This document shows positions 28,630 through 36,486 of a DNA stretch of 64,000 nucleotides, in pieces. Source of the stretch: Martinezella lusitana (GTDB lineage Bacteria > Pseudomonadota > Alphaproteobacteria > Rhizobiales > Rhizobiaceae); assembly GCF_900094565.1 (NCBI RefSeq), contig NZ_FMAF01000002.1, forward strand, positions 310,001 through 374,000. Direction: 5' to 3'. The stretch's first letter is position 1; each line of letters starts with the position of its first letter. The translations under genes and the position numbers were made by a program. The notes beneath the pieces were generated by a model. That model was not told the origin of the DNA. It made no database searches and was given only the letters and a program-made list of their open reading frames with translations.

Positions 28630-29886
28630 TCACAGCAGATGCAGGGATTTCGAAAGCGCCCTGTGGCCGTATCGGCGCTTGCGGTTGCCCGGTGGGTTTT
28701 CGAGCTCTGGTATCACGATCTTTGCAACCGAGAAGGGCAAGGAAGTGTGCGCCAGAGGAAGCGCTATTGCAGAGGCGATGCCTGCGTGGCGCATGTGATC
28801 GATCGTCAGCTCCAACAAGGCTTCGGCGCCTTTCGGCAAGGGGGCATCGAGCCTTGATGCGGGTTTTGGGGCAGCGTCGAAGCAGCTTCGGATGCTATCA
28901 GGCAGTTCCCGGGTAAAAGTTTCCGGCTCTATATCGTCGCGGCCGCCGCTGATGAAGGTGAGCCGCGACTGCGCGGCTTCCGTCACCGCGCGGATCACTG
29001 CCCGGAGCGGCGATGGATGTGCGCCGCTGCCGACCGTGACATCGAGATAGCGCACGCGTCTCGCCGCGGCGATGTCGCTGGGACCGAGCAGAGCGGTGAC
29101 GGCGGGGATGCCGATATCGCTGGTGATGTCAAAGAGGCGCAATGTCAGCCCGGCGGAATCGATCCTGGCCGTCAACTCGTTCAGCACCGGATCGTGGAAG
29201 GAGGCAGGGTCGATGCAGGCGTCCATGCGCTGCTTCAATGTGGAGATGTCCCAAAGTACCACGGCGTCGCGCTCGATGCGCTCCAGCACGCCGTGCAGGA
29301 TGGCCTCGGCGAAGGTGTTGCCGGAAGCCAGCCCGTCGGATGATTGCCAGAAACGTGCAACTCGGATGGTGCGATCGAGTGCTACGGCTTCGACGGGGAT
29401 CCAGACGGCCTCTCCACTAATGAGATCGTGACCCTCGGCCCAGGCGATGTCCTCGTCATCGGCGATATCGGCCTGGCCGCCGGCAATGAGCTGCGGCAGA
29501 GTATCGGTGCGGCGTCCGTCGGCCATCAGCCGCTCGCAACTGGTGTTTACGGTTTCCAGGGCGGGCGTACTGGCCGTGGCCCGTTCCAGTGCCTCCATCG
29601 CGGCCGAGACTTTGGCATCGAGATCGGTGACGCCCTTGCCGTTGTGGACGACGATCGAGCGGGCGTTCGGGCTGATTGCCTGCCAAACGGGAATGCCGAG
29701 CCTGTCGAGCCCCGTCAGGCGCGCGAGACGGGTGACGCCGTGGGCCAGGAGACACGGCTCGATCCGCCGAAAGGTTTCCCCGGCTGAGCAGGCGCGATCC
29801 GAATAAGGAGATGCGGCGAGCGCGGATGCCTTCCGGCCCGAATGTCCGGCAAGAAATTCGGCTGGGGAAGGATCCACGGTCATCAT
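28630..29886 (-). CDS. YcaO-domain protein (ATP-dependent cyclodehydratase family)
   Basis: A 418-residue YcaO protein. YcaO enzymes use ATP to activate peptide amide bonds, forming azolines, amidines or thioamides, and some act on RimO-modified ribosomal protein. Visible family segments are GKGVTDLDAKVSAAMEALER, NTFAEAILHGVLERIERDAV, VGSGAHPSPLRAVIRAVTEA and the late acidic/helical portion, which carry the ATP/Mg acid residues. No TfuA, E1-like, flavin oxidase, transporter or obvious Cys/Ser-rich precursor gene is beside it, so it is a stand-alone YcaO and its substrate is open. The C-terminus lacks the proline-rich end of azoline synthases. Confidence 0.87.
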   Translation of the reverse strand: MMTVDPSPAEFLAGHSGRKASALAASPYSDRACSAGETFRRIEPCLLAHGVTRLARLTGLDRLGIPVWQAISPNARSIVVHNGKGVTDLDAKVSAAMEALERATASTPALETVNTSCERLMADGRRTDTLPQLIAGGQADIADDEDIAWAEGHDLISGEAVWIPVEAVALDRTIRVARFWQSSDGLASGNTFAEAILHGVLERIERDAVVLWDISTLKQRMDACIDPASFHDPVLNELTARIDSAGLTLRLFDITSDIGIPAVTALLGPSDIAAARRVRYLDVTVGSGAHPSPLRAVIRAVTEAAQSRLTFISGGRDDIEPETFTRELPDSIRSCFDAAPKPASRLDAPLPKGAEALLELTIDHMRHAGIASAIALPLAHTSLPFSVAKIVIPELENPPGNRKRRYGHRALSKSLHLL

Positions 29887-30068
29887 TGCCGCCGAAGGGT
29901 TAGATCATTGACCGGCCGGGTATCACAGCCTCCCAATTGCCCATGCCACGCGCCGGCTTTCGAGGGGAAACAGCGTCAGCACACAGCGCAACTGCGACTG
30001 TCGAGGCGACCACCAGCGCTTCCGTTGGGTTCGCGCCTCGACCATGTTCGATGCGGCAAGGCTAAAGG

Positions 30069-30527
30069 TCAGTTGCGAAGGCCTATCGATGCGTCGGCCG
30101 CTTGCGGCACATGGCCCGCGAGCGGTTCGGAGGCGTTTGACAATGACTTGATCAGTGTCAGCACGGACTGACGTATGCCGGGATCGTTGATCTTCATAAA
30201 CGCCTTGTTAAGGCTCAGACCTTCCTTGGAGGTCAGAAACTCCGACAGATCCTCCAGGCCGTTGATCGCGCCCAGACCATCCGTGTTGAGCGGCTGCGTA
30301 TTGTCTTGCTGGAAGAAGAAGGCGACCGGTACGGCCAGAACGTTGGCTATCGCCTGCAGCCGGCTGGCGCCGATGCGGTTGGTGCCCTTTTCATATTTCT
30401 GCACCTGTTGAAAGGTGACGCCGATCTGTTCAGCAAGCCGCTCCTGGCTCATGCCGAGCATCAGTCGACGTGTGCGAACACGGGAGCCGACATAGGCGTC
30501 GATCGGATTCGGTACTTTTGCACTCAC
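30069..30527 (-). CDS. XRE-family regulator (PraR/SinR-like)
   Basis: A 152-residue protein with an N-terminal Cro/CI-type helix-turn-helix: SRVRTRRLMLGMSQERLAEQ, then IGVTFQQVQKYEKGTNRIGA. This wording is that of the rhizobial PraR-like group (NPIDAYVGSRVR opening). The C-terminal half (FLTSKEGLSLNKAFMKIND) is the dimer/modulator part seen in the same group. PraR homologues govern biofilm and quorum-sensing genes, but this could be a paralogue, so no symbol is given. It is upstream of, and on the same strand as, the YcaO gene with a gap of about 180 bases. Confidence 0.85.
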   Translation of the reverse strand: MSAKVPNPIDAYVGSRVRTRRLMLGMSQERLAEQIGVTFQQVQKYEKGTNRIGASRLQAIANVLAVPVAFFFQQDNTQPLNTDGLGAINGLEDLSEFLTSKEGLSLNKAFMKINDPGIRQSVLTLIKSLSNASEPLAGHVPQAADASIGLRN

Positions 30528-30716
30528 TGCGCAATCTCCTTTTCAAACAGGGGACCAGGCGGATGCCACCTTAGCTGTGACACTATAGGGGCAGGGAACC
30601 TTCGTCCAATCTGCCCGTACAATGTGTGTTAAATATGGGTAAAATTCAACCAAAAGTCTTTTTTGTAAAGTTTTTGTGGCAGTGAAGGCCAAATAAACGC
30701 AGAAAGACGCGGCGCG

Positions 30717-31025
30717 TCAATGCGGATTGAAGACGGAAGAAGATCTGCAATTATGGACTGGGCATTGCGGGTTGTCCCTGGTCGGCACGAAGGTGCGGGC
30801 CGCATAACCACTTATGCCGCATTGCGCGTCATCGGAGACATACCGGTCATACAATATAATGCGGCCGTCACTCGAGGGATAACGCAATATGACGGCGCGT
30901 TCGCCGGCAATGAGCTGCTGCACGGATGCGCAGCTTCGGCTCAGCGACTCGTAGCGAGAGATGGCCCAGGCCGGCCCGGCGGTTGCGATCGTCGTTAGAA
31001 TCAGCGCTGCGGCTACGCTTCTCAT
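30717..31025 (-). CDS. Small secreted Cys-containing protein
   Basis: A 102-residue protein with a signal peptide (MRSVAAALILTTIATAGPAWA). The mature domain ISRYESLSRSCASVQQLI ... RYPSSDGRIILYDRYVSDDAQCG ... CPVHNC has four Cys, suggesting two disulfides in the periplasm. Small proteins with this ISRY...LRYPS...LYDRYV...CPV layout are widespread in Rhizobiaceae, but I know of no function. It is monocistronic and divergent from the ABC importer operon. Confidence 0.75.
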   Translation of the reverse strand: MRSVAAALILTTIATAGPAWAISRYESLSRSCASVQQLIAGERAVILRYPSSDGRIILYDRYVSDDAQCGISGYAARTFVPTRDNPQCPVHNCRSSSVFNPH

Positions 31026-31355
31026 CCGTCATCCCCCAATGAACATACGATGTTCTAGATATGTCGCTATAGTAGAAATGCCAGGATCGGAAGATGCTTC
31101 CCCGTTGCAAGGGGCGATCGCAACGGTATCTTGACGATGGCGGCAACCGCCATTGTCCCTGTGCCGTTTTTTCAAGCGCGCGCCAAAAGCCCTTTCAGCT
31201 CATTGAAATAAAAAAAATTGTAATGTCGCCTTTTGAGCTTGCGCACTGAAAGCTGACTGAAAGGTTGCACGCGCTAGGTTCGTCGAGCTTCGTGGAGGAA
31301 GCAGATGTTCTGCGGCGTCGGGCGACGCAAGCACCAAAACAGGAGGAGACATTTG
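31026..31355. other. Intergenic region without recognisable gene
   Basis: This 330-base space lies between the divergent small secreted protein gene and the ABC importer operon. It is more A/T-rich than its surroundings around 31205-31235 and should hold both promoters. I see no convincing -35/-10 pair, long dyad or small gene; the GGAGGAG site at its end belongs to the next gene. Confidence 0.5.
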
Positions 31356-32369
31356 ATGCGTTCATCGCGCGCCTTTTTTCATACCGTAGCCCTTTCCCTC
31401 GTCATGACTGCTGCTTCACTTGCAGCCACGGCGGCACAGGCCGCCGACAAGATTTCCATCATGGTGGGCGGCTACGAGAAGCAGATCTATCTACCGGCCA
31501 AGCTTGCCGAAGGGCTCGGCTATTTCAAGGATGAAGGCCTCGCGGTCGAGCTTCTCAACGAATCGGCCGGCGTCGATGCCGAAAACCAGCTGCTGGCCGG
31601 TGCTGTCCAGGGTGTCGTCGGCTTCTACGATCATTGTGTCGACCTGCAGGCCAAGGGCAAGTTCATCAAGTCGGTTGTGCAGTTCAGCCAGGCGCCCGGC
31701 GAAGTCGAGCTGGTCTCGGCCAAGCATCCGGAAATCAAGTCCTTCGCGGATATGAAGGGCAAGAGCGTCGGCGTTACCGGCCTCGGTTCTTCCACCAATT
31801 TCCTGACGCTCTACATGGCATCCAAGGCCGGCCTTTCGCCTGCCGACGTGACCCCGGTTCCGGTGGGTGCCGGCCAGACCTTCATCGCCGCCATGCAGCA
31901 GGACGCCATCCAGGCCGGCATGACCACCGAGCCGACGATCTCGCGTCTGCTGAAGACGGGCGAGGCCAAGGTTCTCGTCGATCTGCGTACGCTCAAGGGC
32001 ACCGAGGAAGCGCTCGGCGGCACCTATCCGGCCGCATCCCTCTACATGGATGCCGCATGGGTCGATGCCCATAAGGAAGAAGTGCAGAAGCTCGCCAACG
32101 CCTTCGTCAAGACGCTGCGCTTCATCCACACCCATTCCGCCGCAGAGATTGCCGACAAGATGCCGAAGGATTTCTACGTCGGCGACAAGGATGGCTACAT
32201 CAAGGCCCTGGACGCCGGCAAGGAAATGTTCACGCCGGATGGCGTAATGCCGGAAGATGGCCCGAAGACCGTTCTCGCCGTGCTCTCGGCGTTCTCCAAG
32301 AACGTCAAGGGCAAGACGATCGACCTGTCGAAGACCTACACGACGGAATTCGTCAAGAACGTCAAGTAA
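31356..32369 (+). CDS. NitT/TauT-type ABC transporter substrate-binding protein
   Basis: Periplasmic binding protein of 337 residues with a signal peptide (MRSSRAFFHTVALSLVMTAA, ending near AAQAAD). The ligand-domain pattern is that of the SsuA/TauA/NrtA/ThiY superfamily: GYEKQIYLPAKLAEGLGYFK, AVQGVVGFYDH, KGKSVGVTGLGSSTNFLTLY, AMQQDAIQAGMTTEPTISRL. The ATG at 31356 has AGGAGGAG upstream. Ligands in this superfamily include sulfonates, nitrate, pyrimidines and aromatic acids; the sequence does not let me choose. It heads a three-gene operon with its ATPase and permease. Confidence 0.9.
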   Translation: MRSSRAFFHTVALSLVMTAASLAATAAQAADKISIMVGGYEKQIYLPAKLAEGLGYFKDEGLAVELLNESAGVDAENQLLAGAVQGVVGFYDHCVDLQAKGKFIKSVVQFSQAPGEVELVSAKHPEIKSFADMKGKSVGVTGLGSSTNFLTLYMASKAGLSPADVTPVPVGAGQTFIAAMQQDAIQAGMTTEPTISRLLKTGEAKVLVDLRTLKGTEEALGGTYPAASLYMDAAWVDAHKEEVQKLANAFVKTLRFIHTHSAAEIADKMPKDFYVGDKDGYIKALDAGKEMFTPDGVMPEDGPKTVLAVLSAFSKNVKGKTIDLSKTYTTEFVKNVK

Positions 32370-32379
32370 GCAGTCACAA

Positions 32380-32409
32380 TGCCGCTTCCGGCTGGTGTTG
32401 GAAGCGGCA
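32380..32409 (+). other. Intercistronic hairpin after binding-protein gene
   Basis: Perfect 10-base stem TGCCGCTTCC / GGAAGCGGCA with a 10-base loop, no T-tract. Such hairpins after binding-protein genes usually stabilise the upstream message so that the binding protein is made in excess over the membrane parts. Confidence 0.65.
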
Positions 32410-32460
32410 GTTCACCGGGCTTTGCGTGCACGCCCTAAGGCACGCGTGAGGATCAGCACC

Positions 32461-33279
32461 ATGCAACAGGATGGACGCCGGACATCGGCGATCGAGCTCA
32501 TCAATGTCAGCCGCCGTTTCGTTTCACCGACCGGCAAATCGCTGACGGCACTTCGCGATTTCAACATGACCGTCGAACGCGGCGAATTCGTCGCCGTCGT
32601 CGGCCCGACGGGCTGCGGCAAGTCGACGACGCTCAACCTCGTCACCGGCCTTGCCAGGCCCAGTGCCGGCGAAGTCCGCCTGATGGGCGGCCCGGTCAAC
32701 GGCATCGACCCGCGTGTCGGCTTCGTCTTCCAGACGGATGCGCTCTTCCCCTGGAAGAACGTTATCGACAATGTCATGTCCGGCCCGCTGTTCCGAGGCA
32801 AGTCTAAAGCAGAGGCCGAGAAGAGCGCCAAGGACTGGCTTGCCCGCGTCGGCCTCACGAAATTCCTGCATCACTATCCGCATCAGCTCTCGGGCGGCAT
32901 GCGCAAGCGCGTCTCGCTGGCGCAGACCTTCATAAACGAGCCGGAAATCCTGCTGATGGACGAGCCGTTCTCGGCTCTAGACGTGCAGACCCGCACGGTC
33001 ATGCATGAAGAACTGCTGAAGCTCTGGGCTGAACGGCAGGCTTCCGTGGTGTTCGTGACGCACGATCTCGAAGAGGCTGTTGCACTGGCTGACAAGGTCT
33101 ATGTGCTGACGGCGGGACCTGCGACGGTGAAGTCTGTCTACAAGATCGACCTGCCGCGTCCGCGCGTCGTCTCGGAGATCCGCTACGAGCAGAACTTCAT
33201 CGATTATTGCAAGACGATCTGGGATGACCTTCGCGAAGAGGTCGAAACCAGCTATCGCCGTGCCGCCCAAGCGGCATAA
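32461..33279 (+). CDS. NitT/TauT-type ABC transporter ATP-binding protein
   Basis: Cytoplasmic ATPase subunit, 272 residues. Walker A is GPTGCGKSTT, the Q-loop is VFQTDALFPW, the signature is LSGGMRKRVSLAQ, Walker B is ILLMDEPFSALD and the H-loop is VFVTHDLEEAV. It is most like SsuB/TauB-type ATPases. The start is the ATG beginning MQQDGRRTSAIELINVSRRF; the frame is open upstream but lacks coding character there. It is 91 bases after the binding-protein gene, across a hairpin, and 14 bases before the permease. Confidence 0.93.
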   Translation: MQQDGRRTSAIELINVSRRFVSPTGKSLTALRDFNMTVERGEFVAVVGPTGCGKSTTLNLVTGLARPSAGEVRLMGGPVNGIDPRVGFVFQTDALFPWKNVIDNVMSGPLFRGKSKAEAEKSAKDWLARVGLTKFLHHYPHQLSGGMRKRVSLAQTFINEPEILLMDEPFSALDVQTRTVMHEELLKLWAERQASVVFVTHDLEEAVALADKVYVLTAGPATVKSVYKIDLPRPRVVSEIRYEQNFIDYCKTIWDDLREEVETSYRRAAQAA

Positions 33280-33293
33280 GGGGAGGATTGATC

Positions 33294-34175
33294 ATGGCAA
33301 ACACAGCCCTTGAGACAGGCAATGCGCCGATCTTCCGCGCCGGTACCTCGGATGCGGAAATCGAAGCAGCAGCGATGAAGGCAATGTCACGCCGCAAATA
33401 TGTCGTGCTGTTCTGGCAGGTCGCGATCCTCGTGGCGATCCTTGGCGTCTGGCAGCTTGCTTCGGATTTGCACTGGATCGATCCGTTCTTCTATTCCAGC
33501 CCGACCGCCATCGGCTACAGGCTCTATGATTGGGTCACGGAAGGCACCGAAAACGGTTCGCTCTGGTATCATCTCGGCGTCACCATGGAAGAAGCGTTGA
33601 TCGGCTTCGTCATCGGTTCGATCACCGGCGTTCTCGTCGGTGTCGCTCTTGGCCGCAACAGGCTGGCCTCCGATATCCTGTCGATCTACATCAAGGCGAT
33701 CAATTCGATCCCGCGCGTCGTGCTGGCGCCGATCTTCGTGATGATCATGGGTCTCGGCCTGCCTTCCAAGGTGGCGCTCGCCTTCATCATGGTGTTCTTC
33801 GTGGTATTCGCCAATGCCTTTCAGGGCGTGCGCGAGGCCGACCGCAACATGATCGCCAATGCCCGCATCCTCGGCGCCTCGAACTGGCAGGTCACCCGCA
33901 ACGTCATCCTGCCGTCGGCGATGAGCTGGATCTTCGCAAGTCTGCACGTCTCCTTCTCGTTTGCCATCATCGGCGCGATCGTCGGCGAATTCGTCGGCTC
34001 GCTGGCCGGTGTCGGCTACCTGATCTCGATCGCCAAGGGCACCTATGACGCTGCCGGCCTCTATGCCGCGATCATCCTGGTGATGCTGGTGACGCTCGGC
34101 GCCGAATATGTGATGACCCTGGTGGAAAACCGCATCACCCGCTGGCGTCCGCAACAGCATATGGACGCGCAATAA
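33294..34175 (+). CDS. NitT/TauT-type ABC transporter permease
   Basis: Inner-membrane subunit of 293 residues with about six helices. The ATPase-contact EAA loop is seen in NAFQGVREADRNMIANARIL followed by GASNWQVTRNVILPSA, typical of the BinPDT inner-membrane family. The ATG (MANTALETGNAPIF) follows GGGAGG by seven bases; a TTG two codons upstream is less likely. It closes the operon and is followed by a strong terminator. Confidence 0.92.
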   Translation: MANTALETGNAPIFRAGTSDAEIEAAAMKAMSRRKYVVLFWQVAILVAILGVWQLASDLHWIDPFFYSSPTAIGYRLYDWVTEGTENGSLWYHLGVTMEEALIGFVIGSITGVLVGVALGRNRLASDILSIYIKAINSIPRVVLAPIFVMIMGLGLPSKVALAFIMVFFVVFANAFQGVREADRNMIANARILGASNWQVTRNVILPSAMSWIFASLHVSFSFAIIGAIVGEFVGSLAGVGYLISIAKGTYDAAGLYAAIILVMLVTLGAEYVMTLVENRITRWRPQQHMDAQ

Positions 34176-34207
34176 GCCGCGACTTTTCTGGCGCCTCCCA
34201 AGGCCGA

Positions 34208-34235
34208 GGCCGGGCATCTTGCCCGGCCCTTTTTG
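34208..34235 (+). terminator. Rho-independent terminator of ABC importer operon
   Basis: Nine-base stem GGCCGGGCA / TGCCCGGCC with loop TCT, followed by CTTTTT, 32 bases after the permease stop. Confidence 0.88.
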
Positions 34236-34250
34236 TTGCGCTGGCGTGAG

Positions 34251-34282
34251 AGACCCCCTCGCCCCGCTTGCGGGAGAGGGGA
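34251..34282. repeat. Partial palindromic intergenic repeat
   Basis: CCCCTCGCCCCGCTTGCGGG with AGAGGGGACTATCCCGCAAC next to it matches one arm of the repeat family at 9700 and 42236. Only one hairpin unit is present. It lies between the importer terminator and the convergent sensor kinase gene. Confidence 0.55.
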
Positions 34283-34349
34283 CTATCCCGCAACTATCGC
34301 ATTCCAGAACCAGGGATCGCGACGTAAATTCCCGACTTAACTTCGCAGT

Positions 34350-35765
34350 TCAAACCGCCGGCAGCCGCACGCTGACCAACAGCCCGCCGCCGGCCGCTTC
34401 GCCAAGCGCGACCGAGCCGTCGGCGCCGTCGACGACCTCGCGGACGATGGCTAGTCCAAGGCCGCTGCCTTCGGGTTCGGTGCCCATGATGCGATAGAAG
34501 CGCTCGAACACCTGGGCACGCTCGGCTTCCGGAATGCCCGGACCGTTATCCTCGACCCATAGGAGGGCCGTATCGCCTTCCCGTCCGATGCCCACCGTCA
34601 CACGCCCGCCTGGCTGCGTGTACCGCAAGGCATTGTCGACGAGGTTGACCAGCATCTCGCGCAGCATGGTGCCGTCTCCCTCGATGCGCACCGGCATTTC
34701 GCCGGCTTCCAGCCCGAGGTCGATATTGTGCCGCAAGGCCTCTTCGGCAAGATTTTCCAGCACCCGCCGGGCGGTATCCGCAAGGTCGATCGTGTCGTCC
34801 CGTGGCCGGCGGCTGCCGGGTTCCGCACGCGCGAGGGTGAGAAGCTGGCTTGCAAGCCGGGTGACCTGCCGCGTGCTCGAACGCAGCGCCTGCAAAGCCT
34901 CGTCGCGCCTGGCGCTATCCGTCTCGCGTGCGGCAACGCTTGCCTGCGTCGAAATCAGAGCGAGCGGCGTGCGCAACTGATGGGCGGCATTCGAGACGAA
35001 GCGGCGTTGCGCCGCCATCTGGTTCTGCACGCGCTCCATGTGATCGTTGAGGGCGTGAACGAGCGGCCGCAGCTCGTTCTGCACCATATCGGGCTCCAAA
35101 GGATCCAGGCGCTGACGCCCGCGCTCGCGCACGGCGTCGCGAAGTCTCAGCACCGGCGTGAGGCCGCGCTGCAGGCCGATGATGGTCACCAGGCCGGCGA
35201 CCAGGACGAGAACGAGCTGCTTGGTGAAGTCCGACAGCCACAGCCTGCGGCGCATGGCATATTGGCTGTTGTGGGTGACGGCGACGGTGACGGAAACCGG
35301 GCCGTCCTGGTTGAGGCCGACGACGGGATGGCTCAGCATCAGGGCCCGCATCCCGTCGGCCCGAAAGGTCGTGTCCTCGCCGACCTGCTCCCGTTTCGGG
35401 TGGGGCAGGTCGGGATAGCCGGCGATGAGGTTTCCCCACGCGGTCACCACCTGGTAGAAGACACGGTCGCCATAGCCGGTATCGAACATTTCAAGCGCCG
35501 CCGGCGGGATATCGATCTGCACGGTGCCGCTGCCATCGACATGCACGGCTTCGGCGATGACGCGGGCCGAGGCGAGCAGCGTGCGATCGGTGACGAGATC
35601 GGCCGTGGCGTCGGCCGAGCGGAAGCTGAGATAAAGGTTGATGCAGATCGCCCCGATCAGCGTCAGGACCACCCAGGCAAACAATTGTGCCCGCAGGCTG
35701 TTCGTCAGCGCGCTTACGGTGCGGCCCAGGCGTCCTTTCGGCGAGGGAGCGTCCTTATTGTGCAT
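34350..35765 (-). CDS. Sensor histidine kinase, TctE-like
   Basis: Membrane sensor of 471 residues: first helix near 27-47 (LFAWVVLTLIGAICINLYLS), a periplasmic domain of about 130 residues like the two-component sensor N-terminal domain of TctE, second helix near 183-198, HAMP-like linker, H-box AAHQLRTPLAL with the phosphoacceptor His262, then N-box LVNLVDNALRYT and G-boxes DNGPGIP and GSGLGLAIV. Its start overlaps the stop of the upstream response regulator by 11 bases. TctE systems usually control tricarboxylate uptake, but no tctCBA genes are here; the neighbouring convergent ABC importer is a possible target, which is inference. Confidence 0.88.
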   Translation of the reverse strand: MHNKDAPSPKGRLGRTVSALTNSLRAQLFAWVVLTLIGAICINLYLSFRSADATADLVTDRTLLASARVIAEAVHVDGSGTVQIDIPPAALEMFDTGYGDRVFYQVVTAWGNLIAGYPDLPHPKREQVGEDTTFRADGMRALMLSHPVVGLNQDGPVSVTVAVTHNSQYAMRRRLWLSDFTKQLVLVLVAGLVTIIGLQRGLTPVLRLRDAVRERGRQRLDPLEPDMVQNELRPLVHALNDHMERVQNQMAAQRRFVSNAAHQLRTPLALISTQASVAARETDSARRDEALQALRSSTRQVTRLASQLLTLARAEPGSRRPRDDTIDLADTARRVLENLAEEALRHNIDLGLEAGEMPVRIEGDGTMLREMLVNLVDNALRYTQPGGRVTVGIGREGDTALLWVEDNGPGIPEAERAQVFERFYRIMGTEPEGSGLGLAIVREVVDGADGSVALGEAAGGGLLVSVRLPAV

Positions 35766-36423
35766 GGCGGAGGAGATAGCCCAGGCCGCGCAGCGTCGCG
35801 ATCTGCACGGTGCTGCCCTCGAGTTTCTTGCGGACGCGATGCACGTAGATTTCGATGGCGCTGGTATCGGCGAGATCGTCGAAGCCGAAGACGCTTTCCG
35901 ACAGCGTGGTCTTGGTCACGGTCGTGCCGGCCTTCATGACCAGGTGTTCGAGCACGGCATGTTCGCGCGGCGTCAGCGCCAGGGCCTCGCCGGCGAGATA
36001 AAACTGCCGCGTTCCGCCATCGAACAAAAGGTCGCCGACGGCGATCTCCGGCGCAGCGTGATCGTGGCCACGGCGGACGGCGGCGCGGATGCGGGCTTCC
36101 AGTTCGGCAATCTCGAAAGGCTTGGCGAGATAATCGTCGGCACCGCTATCGAGGCCGGCAATCCGGCCGTCGAGGCTGGCATTGGCCGTGAGGATGATGA
36201 CCGGCACCTTGTTGCCGCTCTGGCGCACGTGCTTCAACAGGGTCAACCCGTCCATTTTCGGCAGCGACAGATCCAGGATGACAGCGGCATAGGCTGCGAC
36301 CCTCAGCATGTGCTCGGCGTCCTCGCCGTCGTAGGCGATGTCGACGGCATATTGCGCCTGACGCAGCGCCTTGCCGAGCCAGGACGCCAGTTCGCGGTTG
36401 TCTTCGACGATCAGCAGCCTCAT
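35755..36423 (-). CDS. OmpR-family response regulator, TctD-like
   Basis: A 222-residue response regulator: receiver domain MRLLIVEDNRELASW with phosphoacceptor Asp51 (VILDLSLPKMDG), Lys in AKPFEIAEL, and a C-terminal winged helix (LALTPREHAVLEHLV ... IYVHRVRKKL ... LRGLGYLL). The ATG giving MRLLIVEDN is chosen because the receiver fold begins there; six earlier in-frame codons add nothing. It is the first gene of a two-gene operon with the sensor kinase. Confidence 0.9.
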   Translation of the reverse strand: MRLLIVEDNRELASWLGKALRQAQYAVDIAYDGEDAEHMLRVAAYAAVILDLSLPKMDGLTLLKHVRQSGNKVPVIILTANASLDGRIAGLDSGADDYLAKPFEIAELEARIRAAVRRGHDHAAPEIAVGDLLFDGGTRQFYLAGEALALTPREHAVLEHLVMKAGTTVTKTTLSESVFGFDDLADTSAIEIYVHRVRKKLEGSTVQIATLRGLGYLLRHAQ

Positions 36424-36486
36424 GCTGCAACTATACAACAAGTGCCGGATATGGCGAGTATTTCCGGCTGACGTTACGGTCAGATT

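Noticed and set aside
29842..30171. 109-codon Cys/His-containing frame, considered as a YcaO substrate precursor
   Set aside because: It overlaps the ends of two real genes in antisense, has no ribosome site, and shows no leader/core organisation.
34350..36423. Assigning the two-component pair as tctDE controlling tricarboxylate uptake
   Set aside because: No tctCBA genes nearby; the neighbouring importer is an ABC system of another type, so only similarity is stated.
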